Assembly: GCF_019834675.1 (NCBI RefSeq)
Contig: NZ_JABUBU010000001.1
Coordinates: 434,001-498,000 of the forward strand
Direction of reading: 5' to 3'
DNA length: 64,000 nucleotides
Source: Rhodococcoides corynebacterioides
GTDB lineage: Bacteria; Actinomycetota; Actinomycetes; Mycobacteriales; Mycobacteriaceae
The notes below the pieces were generated by a model. It had not been told where the DNA came from. It saw nothing but the letters and a program-made list of their open reading frames with translations, and made no database searches. The translations under genes were made by a program, and so were the position numbers. The first letter of the stretch is position 1. Each line of letters opens with the position of its first letter. Of the stretch, positions 36,213 through 45,687 are shown in pieces.

Positions 36213-36790
36213 GCCGCCGGCGGGGTCCGGCGCGGGGCGATCAGGCCGGGGTACGCGCGGTGGACGCCCTTGGCGACGACGGTCGCGACGACGACCTTGA
36301 GCAGGTCACCGGGGATGTAGGCACCGGTGGACGCGATCGCGGCGCCGACACCGAGGTCGGTGCGCAGCAGCAGACCGAGCACGCCGACGACGTAGATCAC
36401 GACGATGCCGCCGATCGCGTTGATCGCCAGACCCGCCCACAGGGGGTACCGCGGCACGATCAGACGGGTCGCCGCGCCGATGACCGCGGCTCCGACGACC
36501 CACCCGACCAGGTATCCCACCGTCGGTCCGGCGAAGACGCCGAGTCCGCCGCGTCCGCCCGAGAGCAGGGGCAGGCCGAGGGCGACGAGGGCGAGCAGCA
36601 CCAGAACGGCGGCGGCGCCCTTGCGTGCGCCGAGGATCGCCCCGGCCAGGATCACGCCCAACGTCTGCAGGGTGATCGGGACGCCGCTGATGCCGACGGT
36701 GATGGCGCCCGGGAGTCCCAGAGCGGCGACGAGGGCTGCGAACACGGCAACCTGCGCGAGGTCGCGAGCGGTCAGGCGGGACGAGGACAC
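36209..36790 (-). CDS. bioY: Biotin transporter substrate-binding subunit BioY
   Basis: A 193-aa S-component of an ECF biotin transporter, with about six membrane segments. Family motifs are VGISGVPITLQTLGVILAGA, LGVFAGPTVGYLVGW and the C-terminal STGAYIPGDLLKVVVA. GTG 36790 has AGGAG upstream; the frame continues to 36844 through the operator, so the shorter start is chosen. It heads a six-gene operon (bioY, thiolase, ecfA, ecfT, acyl-CoA ligase, methyltransferase). A BioQ-type operator lies 27-47 bases upstream. Confidence 0.94.
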   Translation of the reverse strand: MSSSRLTARDLAQVAVFAALVAALGLPGAITVGISGVPITLQTLGVILAGAILGARKGAAAVLVLLALVALGLPLLSGGRGGLGVFAGPTVGYLVGWVVGAAVIGAATRLIVPRYPLWAGLAINAIGGIVVIYVVGVLGLLLRTDLGVGAAIASTGAYIPGDLLKVVVATVVAKGVHRAYPGLIAPRRTPPAA

Positions 36791-36816
36791 CGGGGCTCCT
36801 GTGGTGGTCGGACGAG

Positions 36817-36837
36817 GACTTGAACGGTGTTCAAGTC
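36817..36837. promoter_or_regulatory. BioQ-type operator of the bioY operon
   Basis: Perfect 9-bp inverted arms GACTTGAAC / GTTCAAGTC around GGT. The core TGAAC-N3-GTTCA equals the operator described for the TetR-type biotin regulator BioQ of corynebacteria and mycobacteria. A -10-like TAGATT (minus strand, 36843-36848) lies just upstream, so binding would cover the start of transcription. Confidence 0.75.
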
Positions 36838-36859
36838 GGCCCAATCTAACAGGAACGCC

Positions 36860-37846
36860 TCAGAGCGACGCGACGAGTGCGTCCAACGTGCGCTGCGAGG
36901 AGTAGCGCGGATGCCAGCCCAGCTCGCGCTTGGCCTTCGAGGTGTCCATGACCACCGACGTACGCGCCACGTGGATCCACTCGACCAGCGACGGCACGAA
37001 CGGCAGGCGGCGCAGAGTCGCCGACGCCGCGGTACCCAGCACCGCCGGCACCCGCACGGGGATCGCGCCGAGCGCGGACGCCACCGTCGACAACGTCACC
37101 GTGCCGTCGCCGGCGATGTTGAACGCACCCGGCTCGGCGTCGGACGTGACGGCGAGCGCGATCGCCGCGGCGACGTCGTCGTGATGGACCAGCTGCAGCG
37201 GATGGCCCGGATCGGGGAACACCGGCCCCGGGACCTTGCCGACCAGCGCGCCGAGCGGACCCGGCAACGCGGACGCGAGCTGCCGCCACGGCATCGAGTC
37301 GGCGAGCGCGGGCGCCTTGGGACCCGCGACGATGCAGGGCCGCAGGACGAAGACCTCGAGGTCCGACCCGCCGGTCACCTCGGTGAGCACGCGCTCGAGT
37401 TCGGCCTTCTGCTCGGAGTAGTAGTGCTCGGCCGACCCCCGCGTCGGAGTGTCCTCGGTGAGCGGCGTGCGGTTGTCCGCGTGGTAGCCGTACGCCGCGA
37501 CCGAGGAGGTGTAGACCAGCCGCGTGGGACGACCCGCCGCCACCGTCGCCTCGAACACGTTGCGGGTGCCCTCGAGATTGATCCGCGCGCTCTCGGTACG
37601 CGAGCCCATGATGAGAAACGCGAGATGTACGACGACGTCCGCGTCGGTCACGAAGTCGTCGACCGCCCCGCGGTCGAGGATGTCGCCCTGGCGGTACTCC
37701 GTCTTGGTCCACCCGTGTGCCGACGGGTCGAACGGTCGACGGGCCATGCCCAGGATGCGATCGACTCCCGGGTCGCGCTCGAGGGCGTCGACGGTCGAGA
37801 TTCCGATCTCGCCAGTCGGTCCGGTGACGGCCACGGTGATTCCCAT
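36860..37846 (-). CDS. NAD(P)-dependent epimerase/dehydratase (extended SDR)
   Basis: A 328-aa extended short-chain dehydrogenase. The Rossmann motif is VAVTGPTGEIG (residues 5-15). The active-site pair is YTSS followed by Tyr in HYYSEQKAELE (YxxxK). LVHHDDVAAAIALA and GAFNIAGDG are typical of sugar-nucleotide epimerase-like proteins of actinobacteria. The substrate is unknown. ATG 37846 is divergent from the RsmC-like gene by 58 bp. Confidence 0.87.
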   Translation of the reverse strand: MGITVAVTGPTGEIGISTVDALERDPGVDRILGMARRPFDPSAHGWTKTEYRQGDILDRGAVDDFVTDADVVVHLAFLIMGSRTESARINLEGTRNVFEATVAAGRPTRLVYTSSVAAYGYHADNRTPLTEDTPTRGSAEHYYSEQKAELERVLTEVTGGSDLEVFVLRPCIVAGPKAPALADSMPWRQLASALPGPLGALVGKVPGPVFPDPGHPLQLVHHDDVAAAIALAVTSDAEPGAFNIAGDGTVTLSTVASALGAIPVRVPAVLGTAASATLRRLPFVPSLVEWIHVARTSVVMDTSKAKRELGWHPRYSSQRTLDALVASL

Positions 37847-37904
37847 GTCCGAGGAGATGCCCCCGAACGGGTCGTCTCAAGCGTCCCGATGCAAGGATCG
37901 ACCC

Positions 37905-39029
37905 ATGGCAGACCTCCCCGCGGTGCTCGCCTCTCTCCGTCGAGCCCCGGACGTCGAGGCCCCCGACCTCACCGCGGTCGACGCCTCCGATCGTCTGATC
38001 CTCGCCGAGGCCGAGGCCGCCCTGGGCGCGGTGGACGGCGACCGGGTGGCCGTCGTCGGAGATCGGTACGGGGCACTGACTCTCGGGGCGGCGACCACCC
38101 ACGGACTCACCGGGCTCCGGGTGCACCAGGATCCGATCACGGGTGAGCAGGCGTTGTCCCGTAACTCCGCCCGGCTGGGACTGTCCGCGGTGTACACGAG
38201 TCACCACCTGGACGCGGACCTGTTCCGCGGGGTCGGAGTGGTGCTGCTGCAACTACCGCGCAGCCTCGGCGAACTGACCGAGATCGCCGAGGCCGTGGCG
38301 CGGTGGGCCGATCCCGACGTGGCGCTCTACGCCGCCGGACGGCTCAAACACATGTCGCGGTCGATGAACGACGTCCTCGCCCGCAGCTTCACCGAGGTGA
38401 CCGCGACGCGCGCCGCGCAGAAGTCGCGGGGCCTGATCGCCCGCGGTCCGATGCCGACCGATCCGCCGACCTTCCCCACTCGAACGCCGCTTCCGGAACT
38501 GGACCTGACGGTCGTGGCGCACGGTGCGGTGTTCGCCGGCGGCACACTCGATCTGGGGACACGCGTGCTCCTGCGCCACGTCGACCGCATCGCGCCGGAC
38601 GCCCGGCGCATCGTCGATCTCGGGTGCGGCACCGGGCTTCTCGCGATCGCCGCGGCCCGCGCTCGACCCGACGCCGACGTGGTCGCGAGCGATCGGTCCG
38701 CGGCGGCCGTCGCGTCCGCGCGGGCCACGGCCAACCTCGCCGGCGTGCGCCTCGAAGTGCGGCGGGAGGACGCGGCGGCCGGTGTGCCCGACGCGAGCGC
38801 CGACGTGGTGCTGTGCAACCCCCCGTTCCACGAGCACACCGCGCTGCACACCGGCGGAGCCGCGAAGTTGATCGCCGCCGCCGGCCGGGTTCTCCGGCCG
38901 GGCGGGGAGATGTGGACCGTCTACAACGGTCACCTGCACCATCGCGGGGTGCTGGCGCGCGCGGTGGGGCCGACGGAGATCGTGGACCGCACCCCGAAAT
39001 TCGTCGTCACGCGCAGCGTGCGGGTGTGA
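37905..39029 (+). CDS. RsmC/RlmG-like rRNA guanine-N2 methyltransferase
   Basis: A 374-aa protein with a degenerate N-terminal methyltransferase-like domain (about 1-190) and an active C-terminal domain. Motif I is IVDLGCGTGLLAIAAA; the catalytic NPPF motif is in VVLCNPPFHEHTALH. This layout matches RsmC/RlmG enzymes, which make N2-methylguanosine in 16S or 23S rRNA. Which rRNA site is modified is not readable. ATG 37905 has AAGGA upstream; the frame upstream is antisense to the SDR gene. Confidence 0.87.
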   Translation: MADLPAVLASLRRAPDVEAPDLTAVDASDRLILAEAEAALGAVDGDRVAVVGDRYGALTLGAATTHGLTGLRVHQDPITGEQALSRNSARLGLSAVYTSHHLDADLFRGVGVVLLQLPRSLGELTEIAEAVARWADPDVALYAAGRLKHMSRSMNDVLARSFTEVTATRAAQKSRGLIARGPMPTDPPTFPTRTPLPELDLTVVAHGAVFAGGTLDLGTRVLLRHVDRIAPDARRIVDLGCGTGLLAIAAARARPDADVVASDRSAAAVASARATANLAGVRLEVRREDAAAGVPDASADVVLCNPPFHEHTALHTGGAAKLIAAAGRVLRPGGEMWTVYNGHLHHRGVLARAVGPTEIVDRTPKFVVTRSVRV

Positions 39030-39033
39030 CGGT

Positions 39034-39501
39034 CTACTCGAAGAAGGACCCGGCGTCCTCGGGAGTGCCGTCGATCTGGCCTCGGTGCGTGGCCGAGTTC
39101 TCCACCACGACGCCGTCGACGATCTCGGCCTCCTTGTCGGGATTCGCTGCGTCCGCGCCGTCGGTCTCGTCGGCGATGTAATCGTTCTCGTCGGGGCTGT
39201 CCACGACGCGGTCGACGAGGTCCTCCGTGAGGTCGTCGTCGGGCGTCGCCGCGACGGGGATCTCGGGGGCGTCCTCGGGCTGGACGTCGGGAACTTCCTC
39301 CGCGAGCTTCTGGTCGAGGGATTCGCCTTCGCGGGCCTCGCGTTCGGTGGTGCCGAACTTGTCCGCCTCCGCCCACGAGTCGGGCGGGGTCACCACGTCG
39401 TCGACGTCGTCGGTTCCGCGCACCTCGTCCGAGTCCAGGCTCTCGCTGGGGTCGAGGGTGTCGCCGGGGCCGTCTTCGATTCCGCCGTCTTCGATACTCA
39501 T
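39034..39501 (-). CDS. DUF5709 family protein
   Basis: A 155-aa very acidic, probably disordered protein of the actinobacterial DUF5709 group. Recognisable parts are GDTLDPSESLDSDEV, VVTPPDSWAEADKFGTT and a tail EIVDGVVVENSATHRGQ. The function is unknown. ATG 39501 has AGGACGG upstream. The gene ends 4 bases from the convergent RsmC-like gene. Confidence 0.8.
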   Translation of the reverse strand: MSIEDGGIEDGPGDTLDPSESLDSDEVRGTDDVDDVVTPPDSWAEADKFGTTEREAREGESLDQKLAEEVPDVQPEDAPEIPVAATPDDDLTEDLVDRVVDSPDENDYIADETDGADAANPDKEAEIVDGVVVENSATHRGQIDGTPEDAGSFFE

Positions 39502-39719
39502 GTCCGTCCTGTTGCCGGTACGTCGAGGCGTGAAACCCGCGCGCGAGTCGCCTTGGGCACGCCTCGTTGGGCCGCGCCCTAGTACAGTCCGTTTTGTCCG
39601 ATCGATGTCCGGGCGTCGGGAACTCCCCGCCGCGCCAGCGCGTTGAACGGATCGACAGGAGATCGACACGCCGCCGTCGGCGCGCGAGGTCGGTCCACAC
39701 ACGAAAGGGATGAGACTCG

Positions 39720-40562
39720 GTGCGCACTTCCAGCAACCCGGTGTTCCGCAATCTGCCCAAGCAGGCGGGAGGCGGATACGCCTCGTTCGGTTCGGCCGCC
39801 GCCGGTGCCGGTGCGGCCACCCAGCAGTTCGGTCAGCCGGCCCCGCAGCCGTACACCACCTCGGACTCGCAGCGGGCGATGACGATCGACGACGTCGTCA
39901 CCAAGACCGGTGTCACGCTCGGCGTGCTCACGGTGGCGGCGATCGTGTCGTACGTCCTGGCCAGCAACAACCCCGGCCTCGCTCCGATGTTCGTCATCGG
40001 CGGTGGACTGATCGGGTTCGTCCTGGTCCTGGTGGCCACCTTCGGCCGCAAGATGGACAACCCGGCGATCGTGTTGGCCTACGCGGCGTTCGAGGGACTG
40101 TTCCTCGGCGCGCTGTCTCTTCTGTTCACCGGGCCGATGTTCGGGGTGAGCAACGGCAGCGGACTGATCGTGCAGGCCGTGCTCGGCACGTTCGGCGTGT
40201 TCTTCGGCATGCTCGTCGTCTACAAGACCGGTGCGATCCGGGTGACGCCGCGCCTGACCCGCATGGTGGTCGGCGCCCTCATCGGTGTCGTCGTCCTCAT
40301 GCTCGGCAACCTGATCGCGTCGTTCTTCATGGACGGTGGTTTCGGCCTGCGTGACGGTGGACCGATCGCGATCGTCTTCAGCCTCGTCTGCATCGGCATC
40401 GCCGCGTTCAGCTTCCTGCTCGACTTCGACCAGGCCGACCAGCTGATCCGCGCCCAGGCTCCGGCCAAGGCCGCCTGGGGCGTGGCGCTCGGCCTCACCA
40501 TCACCCTGGTCTGGCTCTACGTCGAGATCCTGCGTCTGCTGAGTTACTTCCAGAACGACTAG
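39720..40562 (+). CDS. Bax inhibitor-1/YccA family membrane protein
   Basis: A 280-aa protein with a ~50-residue Gly/Ala/Pro-rich cytoplasmic N-terminus and seven hydrophobic segments. Family features are AYAAFEGLFLGALSLLF and FSFLLDFDQADQLI, the latter holding the conserved Asp pair of the BI-1 pH/calcium-leak core. The role in actinobacteria is not defined. GTG 39720 follows AAAGGGATGAG. A strong terminator follows. Confidence 0.88.
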   Translation: MRTSSNPVFRNLPKQAGGGYASFGSAAAGAGAATQQFGQPAPQPYTTSDSQRAMTIDDVVTKTGVTLGVLTVAAIVSYVLASNNPGLAPMFVIGGGLIGFVLVLVATFGRKMDNPAIVLAYAAFEGLFLGALSLLFTGPMFGVSNGSGLIVQAVLGTFGVFFGMLVVYKTGAIRVTPRLTRMVVGALIGVVVLMLGNLIASFFMDGGFGLRDGGPIAIVFSLVCIGIAAFSFLLDFDQADQLIRAQAPAKAAWGVALGLTITLVWLYVEILRLLSYFQND

Positions 40563-40573
40563 CACCACACGCA

Positions 40574-40607
40574 CAGCAGCCCCCGACCTCGCGGTCGGGG
40601 GCTGCTG
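40574..40607 (+). terminator. Terminator of the BI-1 family gene
   Basis: Perfect 15-bp stem CAGCAGCCCCCGACC / GGTCGGGGGCTGCTG with a TCGC loop, 11 bases after the stop. From here to 40788 no further structure was seen. Confidence 0.85.
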
Positions 40608-40788
40608 TCGTTCCGGGTGGCGCGGGTACCGAGTCACGGTGTCGCGAGCCGAGGCGACGGCGATGCCCGAGCCGTGGGCTCGACTCGCGCATCGGCGCCG
40701 GGTGCAAGCGGGGCACCTGAGCCTCACCATTCCCGGTCCCGGTGGCCTTCAATCCTGGCCGGTCCGGGCCGGGCGGCGAGACCGCCCG

Positions 40789-42006
40789 TCAGCTGAGGCG
40801 CTCGAGCACCATCGCCATGCCCTGGCCGCCGCCGACGCACATGGTCTCGAGGCCGAACTGCTTGTCGTGCGCACGGAGGTTGTTGAGCAGCGTCGCGGTG
40901 ATGCGCGCTCCCGTCATGCCGAACGGGTGACCCAGCGCGATGGCGCCACCGGAGACGTTCAGCTTGTCCTCGTCGATCTTCAACTCGCGCGCCGAGCCGA
41001 TCACCTGCACCGCGAAGGCCTCGTTGATCTCGACCAGGTCGATGTCGTCGATCGTCTTGCCCGCGAGCGCCAGTGCCTTCTTCGACGCCTCGATGGGGCC
41101 GAGGCCCATGATCTCGGGCGACAGGCCGGAGACGCCGGTGGACACGATGCGGGCGAGCGGGGTCAGGCCCAGCTCCTTCGCCTTGGTGTCGGACATGATC
41201 ACCAGGGCTGCCGCACCGTCGTTCAGCGGACAGGCGTTGCCCGCGGTGATGGTGCCGTCGGGACGGAAGACGGGCTTCAGGCCCGAGATCTTCTCGTAGG
41301 TGGTGCCCGCGCGGGGGCCGTCGTCGGTCGACACGACGGTGCCGTCGGGAAGGGTCACCGGGGTGATCTCCTTCTCGAAGTGGCCCCGCGCGATGGCCTC
41401 CTCGGCACGGTTCTGACTGCGCACACCCCAGCGGTCCTGCTCCTCGCGGGTGATGCCGGTGATCTGCGCGACGTTCTCCGCCGTCTGGCCCATCGCGATG
41501 TAGGCGTCGGGCAGCAGGCCGTCCTCACGGGGGTCGGACCAGGTCTCGCCGCCCTGCGACAGTTTCTCGGTGCGAGCCTGCGCGTCGGCGTAGATCGGGT
41601 TCTGCGTGTCCGGCAGGGAGTCCGAGGTGCCCTTGACGAAGCGCGACACCGTCTCGACTCCGGCGGAGACGAACACGTCGCCCTCGCCGGCCTTGATCGC
41701 GTGCAGCGCCATGCGCGTGGTCTGCAGCGACGACGAGCAGTACCGCGTGATGGTGGTGCCCGGGAGGAAGTCGTAGCCGAGCTGGATCGCGACGTTGCGG
41801 CCCAGGTTGAAGCCCTGTTCGCCGCCCGGCAGACCCACGCCCATGATGAGGTCGTCGATCTCGGTGGGGTCGAGGGCGGGCACCTGCGCCAGAGCCGCGG
41901 CGACCATCTGCGCGGCCAGGTCGTCGGGACGCATGTCCTTGAGCGACCCCTTCATGGCGCGTCCGATGGGGGAGCGGGCGACGGACACGATCACTGCCTC
42001 TGGCAT
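40789..42006 (-). CDS. fadA3: Acetyl-CoA C-acyltransferase (FadA3-like thiolase)
   Basis: A 405-aa thiolase, the same length as M. tuberculosis FadA3 (Rv1074c), with which it is also positionally matched. Cys90 in TRYCSSSLQT is the nucleophile; the His is in GGAIALGHPFGMTG and the second Cys in ETMCVGGGQG. It would cleave 3-ketoacyl-CoA in beta-oxidation. ATG 42006. It lies downstream of the SGNH hydrolase gene on the same strand. Confidence 0.93.
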   Translation of the reverse strand: MPEAVIVSVARSPIGRAMKGSLKDMRPDDLAAQMVAAALAQVPALDPTEIDDLIMGVGLPGGEQGFNLGRNVAIQLGYDFLPGTTITRYCSSSLQTTRMALHAIKAGEGDVFVSAGVETVSRFVKGTSDSLPDTQNPIYADAQARTEKLSQGGETWSDPREDGLLPDAYIAMGQTAENVAQITGITREEQDRWGVRSQNRAEEAIARGHFEKEITPVTLPDGTVVSTDDGPRAGTTYEKISGLKPVFRPDGTITAGNACPLNDGAAALVIMSDTKAKELGLTPLARIVSTGVSGLSPEIMGLGPIEASKKALALAGKTIDDIDLVEINEAFAVQVIGSARELKIDEDKLNVSGGAIALGHPFGMTGARITATLLNNLRAHDKQFGLETMCVGGGQGMAMVLERLS

Positions 42007-42046
42007 GGAACGGACTCCTTCGTATCAGCGGTGGTGCACGATTCGG

Positions 42047-43033
42047 TTAGTCGACACTAACCTGTGGTCCCCACCGCGGGACGCGCCTGTTGGCCGCGGC
42101 CGTGAGACGGGAGACCACGCGGCGCCGTTCCGCCACCTCGGACTTGGCCGGCAGCGTCGGGAGGGGACCACCGGACCACTCTCCCAAAGCGGCGGCGAGC
42201 ACGGGCAGGATCTGCCGCGCCGCCAGCTCGTACCCGGCCGCCGACGGATGGAACCGGTCCGCGGAGAACAGACGGTCGGGAGCGGCCAGGAACTCGGGGG
42301 CCAGCAGGTCCGCGAGCGCGACGGGATGACCGCCGGCGGCAAGGGTCGCCGACGTCTGAGCCCGCGCCAGGCGGTGACCCCAGGTGCGGACGACGCTGCG
42401 GAGCGGCTGCGGGATCGCCGTCACCACGCCCAGATCCGGGCACGTCCCCACCACCACGACGGTGCCCTCGGCGCGCAGGCGTCGTACCGCTGTCCCGAGC
42501 CGCGCGGCCGACGCCGCGACCCCGTGCTTCTTGGTGACGTCGTTGGCGCCGATGAAGACCACGGCGGCGTCCGGCGGCGTGCCCGCGACGAGCATCGCGT
42601 CGACCTGACCCTCCAGGCCCTTCGACGTCGCGCCGGGAATAGCCTTGGTGGACAGGCGGATCCGCTTCCCGGTCTCGTCGGCCAGGCCGCGGGCGACCAG
42701 CACGCCGGGCACCTCCTGTGCGGCGGTGCATCCGATGCCGGCGGCGGTGGAGTCGCCGAAGATCATCAGGTGCAGGTCGTACGGCACGCCGGGGCCGGGA
42801 CGTTCGGGGTTCTCGGCGCCGGGCGCGTAGACGCCGTCGGCCTCCGGCGGCTTGCTGGTGGTCCGGCCGATGACGACCCGCGCCGCCGCGGCCTGCGCCA
42901 TGAGATGGCGGTAGGCCGCCCACGACAACGTGGTCGCACCCGACCCGGCCACCACCGTCGCCGCACCGGCCTTCGCCGCGCTGCGCCACCCCCCGAACCC
43001 GTTCCCTGTCGGTCGCCCCGCCTGCCCAGTCAC
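42047..43033 (-). CDS. SGNH/GDSL hydrolase (Rv1075c-like)
   Basis: A 328-aa esterase-type SGNH hydrolase. The nucleophile block is LMIFGDSTAAGIGC, the Asn block VVFIGANDVTKKHG and the catalytic Asp/His block FSADRFHPSAAGYELAA. A hydrophobic stretch near residues 20-45 may be a membrane anchor or signal peptide, which would place it outside. Rv1075c, its positional match, is reported as a GDSL esterase. GTG 43033; cbs starts 44 bases away on the other strand. Confidence 0.88.
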   Translation of the reverse strand: MTGQAGRPTGNGFGGWRSAAKAGAATVVAGSGATTLSWAAYRHLMAQAAAARVVIGRTTSKPPEADGVYAPGAENPERPGPGVPYDLHLMIFGDSTAAGIGCTAAQEVPGVLVARGLADETGKRIRLSTKAIPGATSKGLEGQVDAMLVAGTPPDAAVVFIGANDVTKKHGVAASAARLGTAVRRLRAEGTVVVVGTCPDLGVVTAIPQPLRSVVRTWGHRLARAQTSATLAAGGHPVALADLLAPEFLAAPDRLFSADRFHPSAAGYELAARQILPVLAAALGEWSGGPLPTLPAKSEVAERRRVVSRLTAAANRRVPRWGPQVSVD

Positions 43034-43077
43034 GTGTCCGATTCTAGGTGCGCGCCCGAGTCTGGGAGGATGGCCAC

Positions 43078-44463
43078 ATGCGCATTGCGAACAGCGTCGT
43101 CGACCTCATCGGCAACACCCCGCTGGTGAAGCTGAACACCGTCGTGGCCCCGGGATCGGCCCTGCTGGCCGCCAAGATCGAGTACCTGAACCCCGGCGGC
43201 AGCTCGAAGGACCGCATCGCGGTGAAGATGATCGACGCCGCCGAGGCGGCGGGCGAGCTGAAGCCCGGCGGCACCATCGTCGAGCCGACGTCGGGCAACA
43301 CCGGTGTCGGCCTCGCCCTGGTCGCCCAGCAGCGCGGGTACAAGTGCGTCTTCGTCTGCCCGGACAAGGTGGGCGAGGACAAGCGCAACGTCCTGCGGGC
43401 GTACGGCGCCCAGGTGGTGGTGTGCCCCACGGCCGTCGCGCCGGAGGATCCGAACAGCTACTACAGCGTCTCCGACCGCCTCGTACGCGAGATCGAGGGC
43501 GCCTGGAAGCCCAACCAGTACGCCAATCCCGGTGGACCGCAGAGCCACTACGAGACCACCGGACCGGAGATCTGGGCCGACACGGACGGGAAGATCACGC
43601 ACTTCGTGGCGGGCGTCGGCACCGGCGGCACCATCACCGGCACCGGGCGCTACCTCAAGGAGATGTCCGGCGGGGCGGTGAAGATCATCGGCGCCGATCC
43701 CGAGGGTTCGGTCTACTCCGGCGGCACGGGCCGGCCCTACCTGGTCGAGGGTGTGGGCGAGGACTTCTGGCCGTCGGCGTACGACCCCTCGATTCCCGAC
43801 GAGATCATCGCCGTCTCCGACGCCGACTCGTTCGAGATGACCCGTCGCCTCGCCCGCGAGGAAGGTCTGCTGGTCGGCGGATCCTGCGGTATGGCCATGG
43901 TGGCGGCCCTGCAGGTGGCCGAGCGGGAGGGCCCCGACGCGCTGGTGGTCGTGCTGCTGCCCGACGGCGGCCGCGGGTACCTCGGCAAGATCTTCAACGA
44001 CAAGTGGATGAGCTCCTACGGCTTCCTGCGCACCCCCCTCGAAGGAGAGAAGGTCGAGCCCACCGTCGGCGACGTGCTGCGCGGCAAGTCCGGCGCGCTG
44101 CCCGATCTGGTGCACACCCACCCGTCGGAGACGCTGCGCGACGCCATCGAGATCCTGCGCGAGTACGGGGTCTCCCAGATGCCCGTCGTCGGGGCGGAGC
44201 CGCCGGTCATGGCCGGTGAGGTCGCCGGCAGCGTCAGCGAACGCGACCTGCTCTCGGCCGTGTTCGAGGGCCGCGCGGCCCTCTCCGACGCCGTCTCGGA
44301 ACACATGAGCGGCCCGTTCCCGTTGATCGGTGCGGGCGAGTCCGTCACCGCGGCCACCAAGCAGCTCGGGGACACCGACGCCGTGATGGTGGTCGAGGAC
44401 GGCAAGCCCGTCGGGGTCATCACCCGACACGACCTGCTCGGGTTCGTCAGCGCAGGCAGCTAG
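43078..44463 (+). CDS. cbs: Cystathionine beta-synthase
   Basis: A 461-aa PLP enzyme joining serine and homocysteine to cystathionine (M. tuberculosis Rv1077, 464 aa). Lys44 in NPGGSSKDRIA binds PLP; PTSGNTGVGLA and GTGGTITGTGRYLKE bind the substrate and phosphate. Two CBS domains fill the C-terminal ~120 residues (TLRDAIEILREYGVSQMPVV, VMVVEDGKPVGVITRHDLL). ATG 43078 has GGGAGGA upstream. It lies 51 bases upstream of metB, together forming transsulfuration and methionine synthesis. Confidence 0.95.
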   Translation: MRIANSVVDLIGNTPLVKLNTVVAPGSALLAAKIEYLNPGGSSKDRIAVKMIDAAEAAGELKPGGTIVEPTSGNTGVGLALVAQQRGYKCVFVCPDKVGEDKRNVLRAYGAQVVVCPTAVAPEDPNSYYSVSDRLVREIEGAWKPNQYANPGGPQSHYETTGPEIWADTDGKITHFVAGVGTGGTITGTGRYLKEMSGGAVKIIGADPEGSVYSGGTGRPYLVEGVGEDFWPSAYDPSIPDEIIAVSDADSFEMTRRLAREEGLLVGGSCGMAMVAALQVAEREGPDALVVVLLPDGGRGYLGKIFNDKWMSSYGFLRTPLEGEKVEPTVGDVLRGKSGALPDLVHTHPSETLRDAIEILREYGVSQMPVVGAEPPVMAGEVAGSVSERDLLSAVFEGRAALSDAVSEHMSGPFPLIGAGESVTAATKQLGDTDAVMVVEDGKPVGVITRHDLLGFVSAGS

Positions 44464-44514
44464 ACCCGCCACGAGCGACACGCCACGAGCGACACACGAC
44501 GAGGGAGAGACGAG

Positions 44515-45684
44515 ATGACCGACAGCAGCGCGTCGATCGAGCGTGCGGGACAGGGCTTCGCCACCCGCGCCGTGCACGCCGGGTACGAGCCGGATCCGCT
44601 CACGGGCGCCGTCAACGTTCCGATCTACGCCTCGAGTACGTTCGCGCAGGACGGCGTCGGCGGGATGCGCAGCGGCTTCGAGTACGCGCGGACCGGCAAC
44701 CCCACCCGTCGACCGCTCGAGGCCAACCTCGCCGCGCTCGAGGAGGGCCGGTACGGGCGTGCGTTCTCCTCGGGGATGGCCGCGACGGACTGCGCGCTGC
44801 GCACGGTGCTGCGGCCGGGCGATCACCTGGTGATCCCGAACGACGCGTACGGCGGCACGTTCCGCCTCATCGACAAGGTGTTCACGCAGTGGAACATCGA
44901 GTACTCGGTGGCGCCGGTGTCGGACGTCGACGCGGTGCGCGCGGCCGTCCGGCCGAACACCAAGCTGGTCTGGGTCGAGACGCCGACCAACCCGCTGCTG
45001 AACGTCGGCGACATCGCCGCGCTGTCCGAGGTGGCGCACGACGCCGGCGCGAAGCTGCTGGTGGACAACACCTTCGCCTCGCCGTACCTGCAGCAGCCGC
45101 TGACCCTGGGTGCGGACATCGTGCTGCACTCGACCACCAAGTACATCGGCGGTCACTCCGACGTGGTCGGCGGAGCGCTCGTCACCGGCGACGAGGAACT
45201 CGACGCCGGGTTCGCCTTCCTGCAGAACGGCGCGGGCGGCGTGCCCGGACCGTTCGACGCGTTCCTGACGCTGCGCGGCATCAAGACGCTCGCCCTGCGC
45301 ATGGAGAAGCACAGCGACAACGCCGAGCGGGTCGTCGACCTGCTCTCGGGGCACCCGGCCGTGGCGTCGGTGATCTACCCGGGCTCGCCGGAGCACCCCT
45401 CGCACGCGGTCGCCGCGCGGCAGATGCGCCGCTTCGGCGGCATGGTGTCGGTGCGCCTGACGGGCGGCCGCGAGGCGGCCCTGGACCTGTGCAAGCGGAC
45501 CGAGGTGTTCACGCTGGCCGAGTCGCTCGGCGGCGTCGAGTCGCTGATCGAGCACCCCGGCGCGATGACCCACGCGTCGACGGCCGGCTCCCTGCTCGAG
45601 GTGCCGGACGATCTGGTGCGCCTGTCGGTGGGCATCGAGGACGCGGCGGATCTGGTGGCGGACCTGGAGAACGCGCTGGGCTGA
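44515..45684 (+). CDS. metB: Cystathionine gamma-synthase/lyase
   Basis: A 389-aa PLP enzyme of the Cys/Met metabolism family (Rv1079 is 388 aa). Lys209 in LHSTTKYIGGHSD binds PLP. Other motifs are YARTGNPTRRPLEANLA, FSSGMAATDCAL and VWVETPTNPLLNV. With cbs upstream it could run either direction of transsulfuration; sequence alone does not separate synthase from lyase. ATG 44515 follows GAGGGAGAGACGAG. Confidence 0.92.
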   Translation: MTDSSASIERAGQGFATRAVHAGYEPDPLTGAVNVPIYASSTFAQDGVGGMRSGFEYARTGNPTRRPLEANLAALEEGRYGRAFSSGMAATDCALRTVLRPGDHLVIPNDAYGGTFRLIDKVFTQWNIEYSVAPVSDVDAVRAAVRPNTKLVWVETPTNPLLNVGDIAALSEVAHDAGAKLLVDNTFASPYLQQPLTLGADIVLHSTTKYIGGHSDVVGGALVTGDEELDAGFAFLQNGAGGVPGPFDAFLTLRGIKTLALRMEKHSDNAERVVDLLSGHPAVASVIYPGSPEHPSHAVAARQMRRFGGMVSVRLTGGREAALDLCKRTEVFTLAESLGGVESLIEHPGAMTHASTAGSLLEVPDDLVRLSVGIEDAADLVADLENALG

Positions 45685-45687
45685 CGG

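Noticed and set aside
44462-44512. Short direct repeat CACGAGCGACAC between cbs and metB
   Set aside because: Only two partial copies; too short to call a repeat array and probably chance or a minor duplication.
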